A stretch of 64,000 bases of DNA, from contig NZ_OY764190.1 in NCBI RefSeq assembly GCF_963668215.1, positions 2,480,001-2,544,000 on the forward strand, in the 5' to 3' direction. Below the pieces are notes generated by a model. That model was not told the DNA's origin and ran no database searches. It saw only the letters and a list, made by a program, of their open reading frames with translations. The DNA comes from an uncultured Desulfosarcina sp. (lineage in GTDB: Bacteria; Desulfobacterota; Desulfobacteria; Desulfobacterales; Desulfosarcinaceae). This document shows positions 1-8,822 of this stretch, one piece after another (within the stretch, counting starts at the first letter, position 1; each line of letters begins with the position of its first letter). The translations under genes were made by a program, and so were the position numbers.

Positions 1-413
1 ATCCGACCGTAGCGCTGTTTCATCATTGCCTTGGCCGCCACTTTCATGCAGTGGAAAGCGCCTTTGAGGTTGACGTCCATCACCGCGTCCCAGTCCGTTT
101 CTTTCATTCTGACTAACAGGCCGTCACGGGTGATGCCGGCATTGTTGACCAGCACATCGATGCGTCCGGCTTCTTTCAGCACGGCATTCAAATGGTCGCT
201 CACCGCACTTTCCGAGGCGACGTCGACCTGGTGAAATGCGGCCTTGCCGCCGGCGGCCTCGATGGATCGGGCCGTTTCTTCGGCGGCTTCCCGGTTGTTG
301 CTGTAATTGAAGTAGATCCGGGTGCCCGGTGCGCTCAGGGCGACGCAGATGGCCCGTCCGATGCCCCGTGATCCGCCGGTTACCACAACGACGCGCTGCG
401 AGGCTTCAGTCAT
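1..413 (-). CDS. Short-chain dehydrogenase/reductase (3-oxoacyl-ACP reductase type), partial
   Basis: The gene enters from the left edge and its C-terminal part is missing; 137 codons are visible. The N-terminus has the Rossmann glycine motif TGGSRGIG (residues 12-19) and the NNAG motif (90-93) of classical SDR enzymes, and the sequence is FabG-like. Such enzymes reduce 3-oxoacyl thioesters with NADPH, or oxidise 3-hydroxyacyl-CoA in the opposite direction. The catalytic Ser-Tyr-Lys region lies outside the window. Its ATG overlaps the TGA of the upstream acyl-CoA dehydrogenase (ATGA), so the two are co-translated. Next to a dehydrogenase, a role in acyl-CoA beta-oxidation is as likely as fatty-acid synthesis. 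Confidence 0.85.
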   Translation of the reverse strand, partial: MTEASQRVVVVTGGSRGIGRAICVALSAPGTRIYFNYSNNREAAEETARSIEAAGGKAAFHQVDVASESAVSDHLNAVLKEAGRIDVLVNNAGITRDGLLVRMKETDWDAVMDVNLKGAFHCMKVAAKAMMKQRYGR

Positions 414-2059
414 GACACCCTCTGAAAAATATGGTCGGCGATTTGATCCATGTCGTCGATCACCCCCCGGTAGCTGGCTTCCAGGACGGTCAGATCCAGA
501 GAGGCGAGGAAGGCTTCGGATGCTGTGGCGTCGATGCCGCCGGTGCCCAGCGCGATAAGGCGGACATTCTTGGCCACCAGCCGGGCGCAGGCGTGGGCGA
601 ATACCCGTGCCGTGGCTTTTTGGATCGGGTCGTTTCCGGTTGCAGCCAGGCGTGAAAAGGCGTCGGCCACTTCCACCTGGGCCATCATGTCCGCCAACGC
701 GAACATGACCTGCTGGTGGCGGGTGAGGCGGTTTTCATGGGCAAAATCGATTACCCGGTTGAGCAGCCGGGCGCAGGTTGCGACGACTTGGCATCCGGCT
801 TCATCCCTGGAATCGGCCAGCCCCTCCAGGCCTTCGGCGATGCCATCGTAATAGGCCCTCTTGGTTTTGCGGGTCTTTTTCCAGCGGAACGTGGAGATAA
901 TGTTCTGCTGGACCTCGCTGGTGCCTTCGTAGATGCAGGTAATTTTTACGTCGCGTTTGATCTTTTCGACGCCGAATTCGTTGATGTAGCCATACCCGCC
1001 CAAGGCCTGCATGGCGTCATCGGCCGCCCGGTTGGCCGCCTCGGTGGTGAACAGTTTGGCGATGGAACCTTCTACCTGAAGATCTTCGTTTTCGCTGTCC
1101 AGCCTGTTGGCAATGGCGTCGATGTAAGCGGCAGCCGCCTGCATGTTGACCCAGTGGGGGACAATCAGCTTGTTGGTGTAGCCTTTTTTCTCGGAAAGGG
1201 GGCTGCCGAACTGAATGCGTTCCTTGGCATAGGGAATGGCGATATCGATGGCCGCCTCGCCGGCACCCAGAGCCATGGAGGCTACCATGAGGCGGGTATA
1301 GCCGAACACCTGGTTGGCCTGTTTAAGCCCTTTTCCGGGAGTGTCGCCAATTCTGTTGGCTACGGGGACGAACACATCGGAAAAGGTCAACGGAGAGGTG
1401 TTGGAGGCCCGGATGCCGTGCTTCTCTTCGCCCTTGTGCTGTTTGAACCCCTCGGTGCCTTTTTCGACCACGAAAAAGGTGGGGCCTTCGGGGGTCTGGG
1501 CCAGCACGGTCACGAAATCCGCGTAGCCGCCGGTGGAGATGAACTGTTTGCTGCCGTTGATGCGATAGCCGGTAAGCGCGCCGGAATCGTTCAGGACCGG
1601 TTCGGCCTTGGTCTTGAGGGCGGCCAGGTTGCTGCCGGCCTCCGGTTCGGTCACCGCATAGGCCACCAGACTTTTACCTTCGGCAACGGCCCCAAGCCAT
1701 TTTTCCTTCTGAGCCTCGGTGCCCCCGACGATGATGGGGTCCGATCCCAATTGAATGGCGAAAAAGGCGGTGCCCACACCCAGGCAGATCTTGCTCATTT
1801 CACGAGTGACGGCGCAACAGTCCGCGGCACCGCCGCCCATGCCACCGTATTCTTCAGGAATAAACAGCAGCTGGAGTCCGATTTCGGGCCCGAGCATTTC
1901 CCGGATAACGGCTTCGGGGAAAACCTCGTCCCGATCCCATTCCAGAACGGCCTGTCTGGTAAGCAGGCGTTTGGAAAGCTGGCGGACGGTTTCGACCACC
2001 ATCTGCCGGGTCTCTTCGTCCAGCCCGCCCTGCGGGCGATGGGCTCCGGTGTCGGTCAT
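410..2059 (-). CDS. Acyl-CoA dehydrogenase with C-terminal extension
   Basis: A 549-residue FAD-dependent acyl-CoA dehydrogenase that would introduce the alpha-beta double bond in acyl-CoA and pass electrons to ETF. Visible signatures are the flavin/substrate loop YAVTEPEAGSNLAALKT and the catalytic-base region IYEGTSEVQQ (the Glu of YEGT). It is longer than the usual 380 or so residues; about 130 extra C-terminal residues resemble the C-terminal domain of long acyl-CoA dehydrogenases. The ATG is preceded by AAGGAAA. The stop overlaps the start of the reductase downstream. The natural chain length cannot be read from the sequence. Confidence 0.92.
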   Translation of the reverse strand: MTDTGAHRPQGGLDEETRQMVVETVRQLSKRLLTRQAVLEWDRDEVFPEAVIREMLGPEIGLQLLFIPEEYGGMGGGAADCCAVTREMSKICLGVGTAFFAIQLGSDPIIVGGTEAQKEKWLGAVAEGKSLVAYAVTEPEAGSNLAALKTKAEPVLNDSGALTGYRINGSKQFISTGGYADFVTVLAQTPEGPTFFVVEKGTEGFKQHKGEEKHGIRASNTSPLTFSDVFVPVANRIGDTPGKGLKQANQVFGYTRLMVASMALGAGEAAIDIAIPYAKERIQFGSPLSEKKGYTNKLIVPHWVNMQAAAAYIDAIANRLDSENEDLQVEGSIAKLFTTEAANRAADDAMQALGGYGYINEFGVEKIKRDVKITCIYEGTSEVQQNIISTFRWKKTRKTKRAYYDGIAEGLEGLADSRDEAGCQVVATCARLLNRVIDFAHENRLTRHQQVMFALADMMAQVEVADAFSRLAATGNDPIQKATARVFAHACARLVAKNVRLIALGTGGIDATASEAFLASLDLTVLEASYRGVIDDMDQIADHIFQRVS

Positions 2060-2157
2060 GGTCGGTGTTTCCTTTGCGATGGGTATTCCAGTGAACGCTT
2101 AAACAACCGGTTCAATGCAAAAATAGCCAATCGATTGGAAAAGACGAATTGACGCAA

Positions 2158-2207
2158 AAGCGGCTTCCAGGGGCGATTTAAAAATATTCGCGGCTGGAAG
2201 TCGCTCC
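2158..2207. repeat. REP-like hairpin (GGAGCGGCTTCCAG family), degenerate copy
   Basis: Two arms, AAGCGGCTTCCAG and CTGGAAGTCGCT, face each other around an AT-rich loop. The same arms recur near 14.7, 23.3, 27.5 and 28.5 kb. This copy sits between rpmF and the acyl-CoA dehydrogenase. Confidence 0.6.
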
Positions 2208-2231
2208 ATACGTAAAAACGCTTTTATACGA

Positions 2232-2414
2232 TTATTCCTCTTCGCCGCCGATAACGTTTTTACCTTTGTAATCACCGCATTCGGGGCAGGCGTGATGGGG
2301 AAGTTTTGCTTCTCCGCATTCGGGACAAGTTCCCACTGCCGGGGCGCCGGTTTTTTTATGGGTCCGCCGTTTATCCCGTTTTGACTTAGATGTCTTGTGC
2401 TTCGGTACAGCCAT
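2232..2414 (-). CDS. rpmF: 50S ribosomal protein L32
   Basis: A 60-residue basic protein with the L32 N-terminus [17 protein letters not shown] and a zinc-ribbon pattern of two CPEC motifs ([17 protein letters not shown]). The start at 2414 is chosen over an upstream in-frame ATG because AGGAG lies just before it and L32 proteins start with MAVPK. The usual partners (yceD upstream, plsX/fabH downstream) are absent here. The gene appears monocistronic and diverges from gltX. Confidence 0.96.
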   Translation of the reverse strand: MAVPKHKTSKSKRDKRRTHKKTGAPAVGTCPECGEAKLPHHACPECGDYKGKNVIGGEEE

Positions 2415-2486
2415 TAGTAATCTCCTAACATATTGAAAAAATTTTATAAATTCCAGAATCCATCCGCTTGTCATTCGATAGCGCCT

Positions 2487-2515
2487 CTAGTAATTAAAAT
2501 GCTTCCGAATGTCAA
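2487..2515 (-). promoter_or_regulatory. Probable sigma-70 promoter of rpmF
   Basis: On the minus strand TTGACA (2515-2510) and TACTAG (2492-2487) are separated by 17 bases, about 75 bases upstream of the L32 start. Confidence 0.55.
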
Positions 2516-2821
2516 GGCTTTTCAACAAAATCTTTTATGTTGGGCTCTTGTTCCGCTCATGGGGATGTGATAATGAGAGGGCCGGCGACTTGGCACCGTA
2601 TGATAAATTGGTTTTAATTATATGTTATTATAAAATTTTAAAGCTGTAATCGATCTTCCGGCAGTGGTGGATGAAACAGTGATGTGCTGTTGAACGACAT
2701 GCCGGCCTTTAGGGATGAGGTCGCAAAATGGTGAATCCGGCCCGGCGCTGCAATAACTTGCATTTTTACTAGTGATGTCATTTTGGCCGGCCTGCAAAAC
2801 GACTTAACAAGGAAGAGAAAG
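2516..2821. other. Intergenic spacer between divergent rpmF and gltX
   Basis: An AT-rich stretch without a credible gene. A weak plus-strand pair TTGGCA (2590-2595) and TTTAAT (2613-2618), 17 bases apart, could serve gltX. I see nothing else in it. Confidence 0.4.
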
Positions 2822-4231
2822 ATGGAATCCATTGTTACCCGATTTCCCCCGAGCCCCACGGGATACCTGCATGTGGGCGGCGCGCGGACAGCGCTGTTCA
2901 ACTGGCTTTACGCCCGGAACAAAAAGGGCAAGTTTGTCTTGCGGATTGAAGACACCGACACGGTGCGTTCCACGAAAGAATCCGTGGACGCCATTTTTGA
3001 AGCCATGGAATGGCTGGAGTTGGACTGGGATGAGGGACCTTTCTTCCAGAGCCGGCGGTTCGACATCTACCGGGAATATCTGGACAAACTGCTGGCTTCG
3101 GGGGATGCGTATTATTGCACCTGCACGCCGGAAGAAGTCGAAGCCATGCGTAAAAAGGCCATGGCCGAGGGAGGCAAGCCCAAATACGACGGCCGCTGCC
3201 GGGAGCGGGGCCTGCCCAAATCGGACAATGCCGTGATCCGTTTCAAGTCGCCGCTGACCGGTACCACGGTGGTGGAAGACGTCATCAAGGGCAACATCGT
3301 TTTTCAGAACAGCGAGCAGGACGACTTCGTCATCTGCCGCAGCGACGGGACGCCCACGTATAACTTCGTGGTCGTGGTGGACGACATCACCATGGGCATC
3401 AACACGGTCATCCGTGGCGACGATCATGTGATGAACACACCCAAACAGATCCTTTTATACAAGGCCCTCAAGGCGCCGCTGCCCGTATTCGGCCATGTGC
3501 CCATGGTGCTGGGAAAAGACAAGACCCGGCTTTCCAAGCGCCACGGCGCCATGTCGGTAACCGCCTACCGCGACATGGGCTATCTGCCCGATGCCTTCAT
3601 CAACTACCTGGTGCGGCTGGGGTGGTCCCACGGCGACCAGGAGTTTTTCACCCGCGACGAGCTGGTGGAAAAATTCAACCTGGAAAATATCGGCAAATCC
3701 GCCGGCGTTTTCGATCCGGACAAGCTCACGGCCCTCAATGCCGACCACCTCCGGGCCGCGTCGGTCGAACAGCTGGCGCCCCGGCTGGTTCCCTTTCTCA
3801 AGGCCAAAGGATACGATGCCGCCGATGACGAATACCTGGCGCGGGTCATCGGGACCCTGCACACCCGCAGCAAGACCTTGGTGGAGATGGCCGAAGGCGC
3901 CCATTTTTATTACCGCGAGGACGTGCGGCCCTATGACGAAAAGGCCGCCAAGAAGTTTTTCAAACCGGAAACAGCGGGTGTATTGGCACGCCTTGCCGAA
4001 CTGCTCGCTGCGCTGCCGGATCTGGCCGAAAAGACTCAGGAAGATGCCTTTAAAACCGTGATGGACGAAAACGGCCTGGGCTTTGGCAAGATCGCCCAAC
4101 CGGTGCGTCTGGCCCTGACCGGCACCACGGTCAGTCCGGGCATTTTCGAGGTGATCGAGGTGCTGGGGAAAGAGCGGGTGGTGGCGAGGCTGGAAAGGGC
4201 GGTGACGTTTATCGAATCGACGGCGGATTGA
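2822..4231 (+). CDS. gltX: Glutamyl-tRNA synthetase
   Basis: A 469-residue class I aminoacyl-tRNA synthetase that charges tRNA with glutamate. The HIGH-type motif is HVGGA (residues 17-21) and the KMSKS-type motif is TRLSKR (about 235-240). A cysteine/histidine segment (CTCTPEE... CRERG) lies in the catalytic domain. The start at 2822 follows AAGGAAGAGAAAG and matches the family N-terminus; an upstream in-frame ATG adds 13 unlikely residues. tRNA-Gln lies about 250 bases downstream and gatB lies in the same window, which fits a non-discriminating enzyme that also makes Glu-tRNA(Gln). That specificity is inference. Confidence 0.95.
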   Translation: MESIVTRFPPSPTGYLHVGGARTALFNWLYARNKKGKFVLRIEDTDTVRSTKESVDAIFEAMEWLELDWDEGPFFQSRRFDIYREYLDKLLASGDAYYCTCTPEEVEAMRKKAMAEGGKPKYDGRCRERGLPKSDNAVIRFKSPLTGTTVVEDVIKGNIVFQNSEQDDFVICRSDGTPTYNFVVVVDDITMGINTVIRGDDHVMNTPKQILLYKALKAPLPVFGHVPMVLGKDKTRLSKRHGAMSVTAYRDMGYLPDAFINYLVRLGWSHGDQEFFTRDELVEKFNLENIGKSAGVFDPDKLTALNADHLRAASVEQLAPRLVPFLKAKGYDAADDEYLARVIGTLHTRSKTLVEMAEGAHFYYREDVRPYDEKAAKKFFKPETAGVLARLAELLAALPDLAEKTQEDAFKTVMDENGLGFGKIAQPVRLALTGTTVSPGIFEVIEVLGKERVVARLERAVTFIESTAD

Positions 4232-4237
4232 GAGAGG

Positions 4238-4385
4238 TAAATAACAAATTCCAATGATCAAATCCCAAACAAATTCCAAATTTCAATATTGAAATTCCAA
4301 ACATGTTTTGGATTTGTTCTGTTAGTGATTTGGCTATTGGGATTTATTTGGAATTTGGTGCTTGTGTATTTTTATTTTACTCCTC
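4238..4385. repeat. AT-rich dispersed inverted repeat, copy 1
   Basis: The left arm carries AATTCCAATGATCAAATCCC and AACAAATTCCAAA; the right arm carries the complement-like TTGGGATTTATTTGGAATTTG. It lies directly downstream of gltX. Six further copies are found up to 19.7 kb. Confidence 0.75.
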
Positions 4386-4481
4386 ATGCCGGTAGGCAGG
4401 CCCATTGTTTTACCCGGTTGTGCCGCCAATTTGGCCTTGACTCACCCGTTGCTTTTGTGTAAACGGGCAGCATCCCGATGC

Positions 4482-4555
4482 TGGGGGATCGTCTAATGGT
4501 AGGACAGCGGACTCTGACTCCGTCAATCAAGGTTCGAATCCTTGTCCCTCAGCCA
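4482..4555 (+). tRNA. tRNA-Gln (anticodon CTG)
   Basis: The acceptor arms TGGGGGA (4482-4488) and TCCCTCA (4545-4551) pair with one G-U. The anticodon stem GCGGA/TCCGT holds the loop CTCTGAC with anticodon CTG at 4514-4516. The T arm contains GGTTCGAATCC and CCA is encoded at 4553-4555. The U1-A72 first pair and CTG anticodon identify glutamine. Confidence 0.97.
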
Positions 4556-4564
4556 ACGAATATC

Positions 4565-4597
4565 AAGGGTTTACGGAAACTGCCGTAAGCCCTTTTT
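4565..4597 (+). terminator. Rho-independent terminator after tRNA-Gln
   Basis: The 12-bp stem AAGGGTTTACGG / CCGTAAGCCCTT has a six-base loop and one G-U pair, and runs into a T tract. Confidence 0.85.
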
Positions 4598-4835
4598 CGT
4601 TTGTGCCGCTGGTCAACTCAAAACCTGTTCCCCAACGATGCGTGTTGTTTTTATCCCATTTTATGCATAAATTAATATATCCACTATAAGTTGCCAGTTG
4701 GGTTCTCCCAGGTCAGCCGAAATATATTTATTTAGTTATACAAAGCTTTTTGCTTTTTCCGGATGGCCCAAGGCAAGACTTTTTCAATTCTGGCACGTAG
4801 CTATCGGGTTTAGGCTAACGATGAAAGGGGGCGCC

Positions 4836-5318
4836 ATGTCAACTTTAACACCTATTGGATTGCGTGGTGGGCGGAGGTTGTCCTGGTCGGTTGTCCTATC
4901 CACATTGCTGCTGATGGTTGCCGCATGTGGAAATCATTACGGGAATTTTTCGTTGAGTGCCGAGGTAACCAACGCCTTTGAAACCGGTACGGTCGAACCG
5001 GATCTGGATTACTATTACGCCGGCCGGGATACCATGCCCTACGCCATCATGGGGATCGACCGCCAATATCAAGTTCCTTCCCGATACTGGATTTCCTTCG
5101 ATCCGCAAACGGAACAGTTGAAAAAAATGAGCGGCAACATCTACGGCAAGGATCGCTACGATCCTTACGGAGCCCAAATCCGTGACACCGAAGGCAAGAT
5201 CATTGGCATCTGGTATTCCAACGTGCGTTTTAAGAGCGTAAGCGTGGACCAGCAAAAAATGACCGTCGAGGTGCTGCTTCCCAACCCTGAAAATGATGAT
5301 CAGCCCGGTATATTTTGA
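4836..5318 (+). CDS. Hypothetical lipoprotein
   Basis: A 160-residue protein with a long N-terminal signal region (GLRGGRRLSWSVVLSTLLLM) and lipobox VAAC, so probably lipid-anchored in the envelope. The mature part is polar, rich in Tyr and Asp, with no domain I recognise. The start at 4836 follows AAAGGGGG; upstream in-frame starts would extend the protein into AT-rich DNA without a ribosome site. It stands alone between the tRNA terminator and a minus-strand ATPase. Confidence 0.7.
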   Translation: MSTLTPIGLRGGRRLSWSVVLSTLLLMVAACGNHYGNFSLSAEVTNAFETGTVEPDLDYYYAGRDTMPYAIMGIDRQYQVPSRYWISFDPQTEQLKKMSGNIYGKDRYDPYGAQIRDTEGKIIGIWYSNVRFKSVSVDQQKMTVEVLLPNPENDDQPGIF

Positions 5319-5411
5319 CGAAGTCGGCTGAAAAACGATTTCCAAGGAAGCGGTTGGTAGCTGTTGGAGTGGTTTTGTCGTAAGAGCGGCTTCCCGCCGG
5401 GATCGTTCCTC

Positions 5412-6590
5412 TTAATCGATTTTATCCAACAACTCCTGAAGCCCATAAACCGGGACGATCGCCACATCGGTTCTTTGTTGAACTTCCCCCCCACCGTAAA
5501 CGAGACCGCTTCCCCGAGGAATCGAATTCCCGAAAACGTTGCTGAAGTGCCGCAGTCCTTTAAAATAATCTCGGGTGATGGTCATGCCGCTTTTAATTTC
5601 GATGGGGAAAAGATCCGAGCCGTTGACGATCACCAGGTCGACCTCATTACCCTTGCTGTCGCGATAAAAGTAAAGGTTGCTTTGCCTGCCCTGGTTGAAA
5701 CGGTGTTTGAGTGCCTCGGAAACAACCAGGTTTTCGAAAAGATTGCCCCGCAATGGATCTCTGGAAATCTGCTTTTCCTTTTCGATACCGAGCAAAAAAG
5801 CCGCCAGTCCCACATCGTAAAAATAGAGTTTCGGTGATTTGATCAGGCGCCTGGAAACATTGCGATAGTAAGGCTGCAATTGAAAAATGATATAACTGGC
5901 TTCAAGCAGAGTGATCCAGTTGCCGGCGGTTGTGTGGGATACGCCGGCGTCGTTGGCTAAACTGCTGACATTGAGCAATTGGCCGATGCGCCCGGCGCAG
6001 AGTTGAACGAACCGCTGAAAGAGATTTAAATTCTTGATGGTAACCAGTTGCCTCAGATCGCGTTCGATATAGGTTTGAAAATAGTCTCCCATAGCTTGGG
6101 TCGGATCGAGTTGCTTATCCCACAGACGGGGATAAAATCCCTGATACAGGAGTTGGTCAATCGTTGGCAGCGGGTAGGATGACTGAATTTCGGTCAATGA
6201 AAAGGGCAGCAGTTTCACCAGTGCGGTCCGGCCGGCCAGAGACTGGTTAATGGTGTTGGTGACCTCGAATTGTTGGCTGCCGGTTAGAATGTAGAGCCCA
6301 TCGCGCTGGTCTTCGTCCACGAGGGGTTGAAGATAGGAAACAAGATCGGGTGCCCGCTGAATTTCATCGAGAACAGCGCCGTCCGGATATTGAGCCAGAA
6401 ATCCTCGCGGATCTTCAACGGCGAACTGCCGGATATCCGGTGCTTCGAGGTTGGCATAGGGCTTGTGGGAAAATACTTTGCGGCAGAGCGTGGTTTTGCC
6501 GCTTTGGCGCGGACCTGTCAGCGTAACGACGGGATAACTGGCGGCCAGCTTCCGAATAACGGATTCAATTTTGCGATCAACGAGAGCCAT
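5412..6590 (-). CDS. ATP-binding protein with DUF4143 (AAA-type)
   Basis: A 392-residue protein with Walker A GPRQSGKTT near residues 26-34, a Walker B-like segment GAVLDEIQR, sensor-like LTGSQQFE, and a C-terminal DUF4143 region including a nuclease-like EVDLVIVNGSD...PIEIKSG segment of the PD-(D/E)XK type. The family is widespread, often mobile, and of unproven role. The gene is isolated. A second, divergent member lies at 32912-34117. An imperfect inverted repeat (GGTGTAAATT...AAATTTGCACC, 6611-6645) just upstream may be an operator. Confidence 0.85.
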   Translation of the reverse strand: MALVDRKIESVIRKLAASYPVVTLTGPRQSGKTTLCRKVFSHKPYANLEAPDIRQFAVEDPRGFLAQYPDGAVLDEIQRAPDLVSYLQPLVDEDQRDGLYILTGSQQFEVTNTINQSLAGRTALVKLLPFSLTEIQSSYPLPTIDQLLYQGFYPRLWDKQLDPTQAMGDYFQTYIERDLRQLVTIKNLNLFQRFVQLCAGRIGQLLNVSSLANDAGVSHTTAGNWITLLEASYIIFQLQPYYRNVSRRLIKSPKLYFYDVGLAAFLLGIEKEKQISRDPLRGNLFENLVVSEALKHRFNQGRQSNLYFYRDSKGNEVDLVIVNGSDLFPIEIKSGMTITRDYFKGLRHFSNVFGNSIPRGSGLVYGGGEVQQRTDVAIVPVYGLQELLDKID

Positions 6591-6717
6591 GAAAGGATTA
6601 TAGACAACGGGGTGTAAATTGCAACTTCTGTTTTAAATTTGCACCTTTTTTGTTTTCCTGTTTCGAGATCGATGAAATCTTGACGGTTTCGCAAAAAGCC
6701 GAAATTTTCATCTTTTC

Positions 6718-6812
6718 GTCATTCCGGTGTAGGCCGGCGCACGTAGTGAAGCTTTAGCGCTATCCAGTCATTTCAATAATTTCTGGATGCCGGATCAAGT
6801 CCGGCATGACGA
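6718..6812. repeat. Intergenic repeat with ATGCCGGA/TCCGGCAT hairpin
   Basis: The perfect 8-bp arms ATGCCGGA (6787-6794) and TCCGGCAT (6800-6807) flank TCAAG, and a related half (CATTCCGGTGTAGGCCGG) lies at the left. This kind of element is common in intergenic DNA of related bacteria; only one copy is clear in this window. Confidence 0.5.
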
Positions 6813-7161
6813 GAGCGGCACTTTTTACGAGTTCATCAATAATTAAGCGATCCTCGAGTTAAATTCAATTGTTCCGGCGATTTTCTCTTTTGCTCCCAAG
6901 CGGCCTGTTTCTGTCCCTTCCGCTTTCCAGCCGTTACGAATCAGCGGCCCTTATCCCCCCGAATCGATCATTTTGTCTAATTATATGTAATTAAAGATAG
7001 AAACATTTCTTTGATAAGTATATGTAAGTGAATGATGGGAATCTACCAAATCTGACGGCCAATAGCGGTACTGCCCCATGATATGGTGGTTTTTCCTATT
7101 TATCCGGTGGTTGACGGGCATTGACGTTATAATTCCGGCCGTTGCCGGACGGTAAAAAGCC

Positions 7162-7190
7162 TTGACATGAATAGATGGCGCTGGTAGAAA
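7162..7190 (+). promoter_or_regulatory. Probable promoter of the porin gene
   Basis: TTGACA (7162-7167) and TAGAAA (7185-7190) are spaced by 17 bases. It would give a leader of about 315 bases before the porin start. The preceding part of the gap (6813-7161) shows no gene. Confidence 0.55.
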
Positions 7191-7291
7191 ATTTTTAAAT
7201 TATTAGGCTTATCTTTACCGAAATGCCCTTTTCCCCAATGAATTGAAAGGGTTCGGTTCGAAATACAGCTCTTGCAAAACCTGCTTTTCCT

Positions 7292-7391
7292 GTTGGCGAT
7301 GATTAGAAATTTAAATCCATCGCCAACGGATTCGACTGTTTTGAAACTTCAGGCGTTTGTTTCCCTTCGCTGAAGGCCTGAGGTTTCAAAA
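7292..7391 (+). promoter_or_regulatory. Structured 5' leader of the porin mRNA
   Basis: Two hairpins follow each other: GTTGGCGATG/CATCGCCAAC (7292-7301/7318-7327), and a 16-bp stem TTTTGAAACTTCAGGC/GCCTGAGGTTTCAAAA (7339-7354/7376-7391) with one G-U pair. A 21-codon open frame starting ATGAAAGGAGGTGG follows at 7403. The second stem has no T tract, so it is not an ordinary terminator; mRNA stabilisation or a regulatory leader is possible. Confidence 0.5.
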
Positions 7392-7513
7392 TAAAATACG
7401 ACATGAAAGGAGGTGGTTTAGGAGCGACTCGCAGAATCTTTAGTAAGCAATACAGTGATAATTATTAGGTTGCAGTAAATCAGATGAATTTCCGTTAAGG
7501 AGGAAAGACCAAG

Positions 7514-8749
7514 ATGAAAAAACTGTTTATTATTTTCGCTATTCTTTGCCTGGCCGCACCGGTTATGGCAGCCGACTGGAGTTTTTACGGTAGTTCGCGT
7601 ATCAATACTTGGCGGTCTGTTAACGATATTGGAAACCCGACCGAAAGTGATGACGATACCACCTGGGGGCAGCAGGGAAACAGCCGTCTCGGAGCCACCG
7701 TCAAACTGAACGACCAGATCGGCGGTGGTTTTGAATACGGAACCGGCGTCAACGTGAGAAAACTCTACGGGACCTATACCTTCGGCAACGGCGCCGAACT
7801 GTTGCTCGGCCAGACCTACACCCCGACCGGCAACTACTTTTACTCCAACAGCGTCTACAACGTGGACAACGACCTGTTCGGCGTAGGCCAGTTCTATGCG
7901 GGCCGTCAGCCCATGATCCAGTTTAAGATGGCCGGTTTCAAAATTGCATTGGTTAAACCCAACACCAGTGCCGGCAACCCGGTGGGCAACGATGATGCGC
8001 GTTATGGTTACTATGATGCTGCCGGTGCCTATCAATACGTAGGCGTGGTGGCCGCGGATGATGTATCTGCTGCCAAGAAAGCCCTGAAAGCATCAGACGG
8101 TTCACAAGTAGCTAATTCCTGGTTCCAGGTTTCAGGAGAAACCGGTACCGTCAGCGACAATGACGTCGATTTGCCCAAGATTGAAGCCTCCTACCAGTTC
8201 AAGACCGACATGTTCTTCGTCGACGTTTTCGGCGGCTACCAGAGCTACACCGCTGACGGCGCTGCCAAAGAATACGACATCGATTCTTACGTTATCGGTA
8301 TCGGTGGCGGCGTGACCTTCGGTCCGGCCTACTTCAATGCCGGGTACCACATGGGAACCAACTTTGGCAACTACGGAAACTCCGGATTCCTGCCTCCGGA
8401 AAACGCTACTGCTACACAGGGAACTTCTTTAGGAGAGATTGGCTATGCCGACTACGATCCAGTCAAGGATGAAATAGTCGATAATGATAGCTTTGGCTAC
8501 CTTGCCGTCCTGGGTTTCAACGCCTCCGAGATGTTCACCATCGAAGCCGGTTACGGTTTTCAGGAGTATGAACTGGATGAAGCCGGTTCCAAAGCTAGCA
8601 ACATCGAACAGTACTACGTGAACTGTACCATTAACATCGCCCCCGGTTTCTTTATCGTTCCTGAAGTCGGCAAGGTCAACTTCGAATTCGATGATGCAGA
8701 TGGCGGCGACTACACTTACTATGGAGCCAAATGGCAGATCAACTTCTAA
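7514..8749 (+). CDS. Outer-membrane porin (beta-barrel)
   Basis: A 411-residue protein with a classical signal peptide (MKKLFIIFAILCLAAPVMA, cleavage likely after residue 19) and alternating aromatic/polar strands. It ends in the terminal phenylalanine signature KWQINF that is recognised by the BAM machinery. The mature N-terminus ADWSFYGSSRINTW resembles porins of sulfate-reducing bacteria, which allow diffusion of small solutes. AAGGAGGAAAG precedes the ATG. Its own promoter, structured leader and strong terminator show a monocistronic, probably highly expressed gene. Confidence 0.85.
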   Translation: MKKLFIIFAILCLAAPVMAADWSFYGSSRINTWRSVNDIGNPTESDDDTTWGQQGNSRLGATVKLNDQIGGGFEYGTGVNVRKLYGTYTFGNGAELLLGQTYTPTGNYFYSNSVYNVDNDLFGVGQFYAGRQPMIQFKMAGFKIALVKPNTSAGNPVGNDDARYGYYDAAGAYQYVGVVAADDVSAAKKALKASDGSQVANSWFQVSGETGTVSDNDVDLPKIEASYQFKTDMFFVDVFGGYQSYTADGAAKEYDIDSYVIGIGGGVTFGPAYFNAGYHMGTNFGNYGNSGFLPPENATATQGTSLGEIGYADYDPVKDEIVDNDSFGYLAVLGFNASEMFTIEAGYGFQEYELDEAGSKASNIEQYYVNCTINIAPGFFIVPEVGKVNFEFDDADGGDYTYYGAKWQINF

Positions 8750-8790
8750 TCGCCGAGTCGCGACTTAGAAGAAGTTTAGCCAGCAGAAAA

Positions 8791-8818
8791 ACCCGGGGCT
8801 TCGGCTCCGGGTTTTTTT
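8791..8818 (+). terminator. Rho-independent terminator of the porin gene (UUCG tetraloop)
   Basis: The 9-bp stem ACCCGGGGC/GCTCCGGGT (one G-U) closes a TTCG tetraloop and is followed by eight T residues. Confidence 0.95.
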
Positions 8819-8822
8819 TGTT

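Noticed and set aside
716..2152. 478-codon plus-strand frame opposite the acyl-CoA dehydrogenase
   Set aside because: The dehydrogenase on the other strand has full family motifs, a ribosome site and coupling; this frame has none.
7403..7468. 21-codon frame in the porin leader as a real leader peptide
   Set aside because: It has no ribosome site of its own, and its AAGGAGG lies inside the frame; kept only as part of the leader description.
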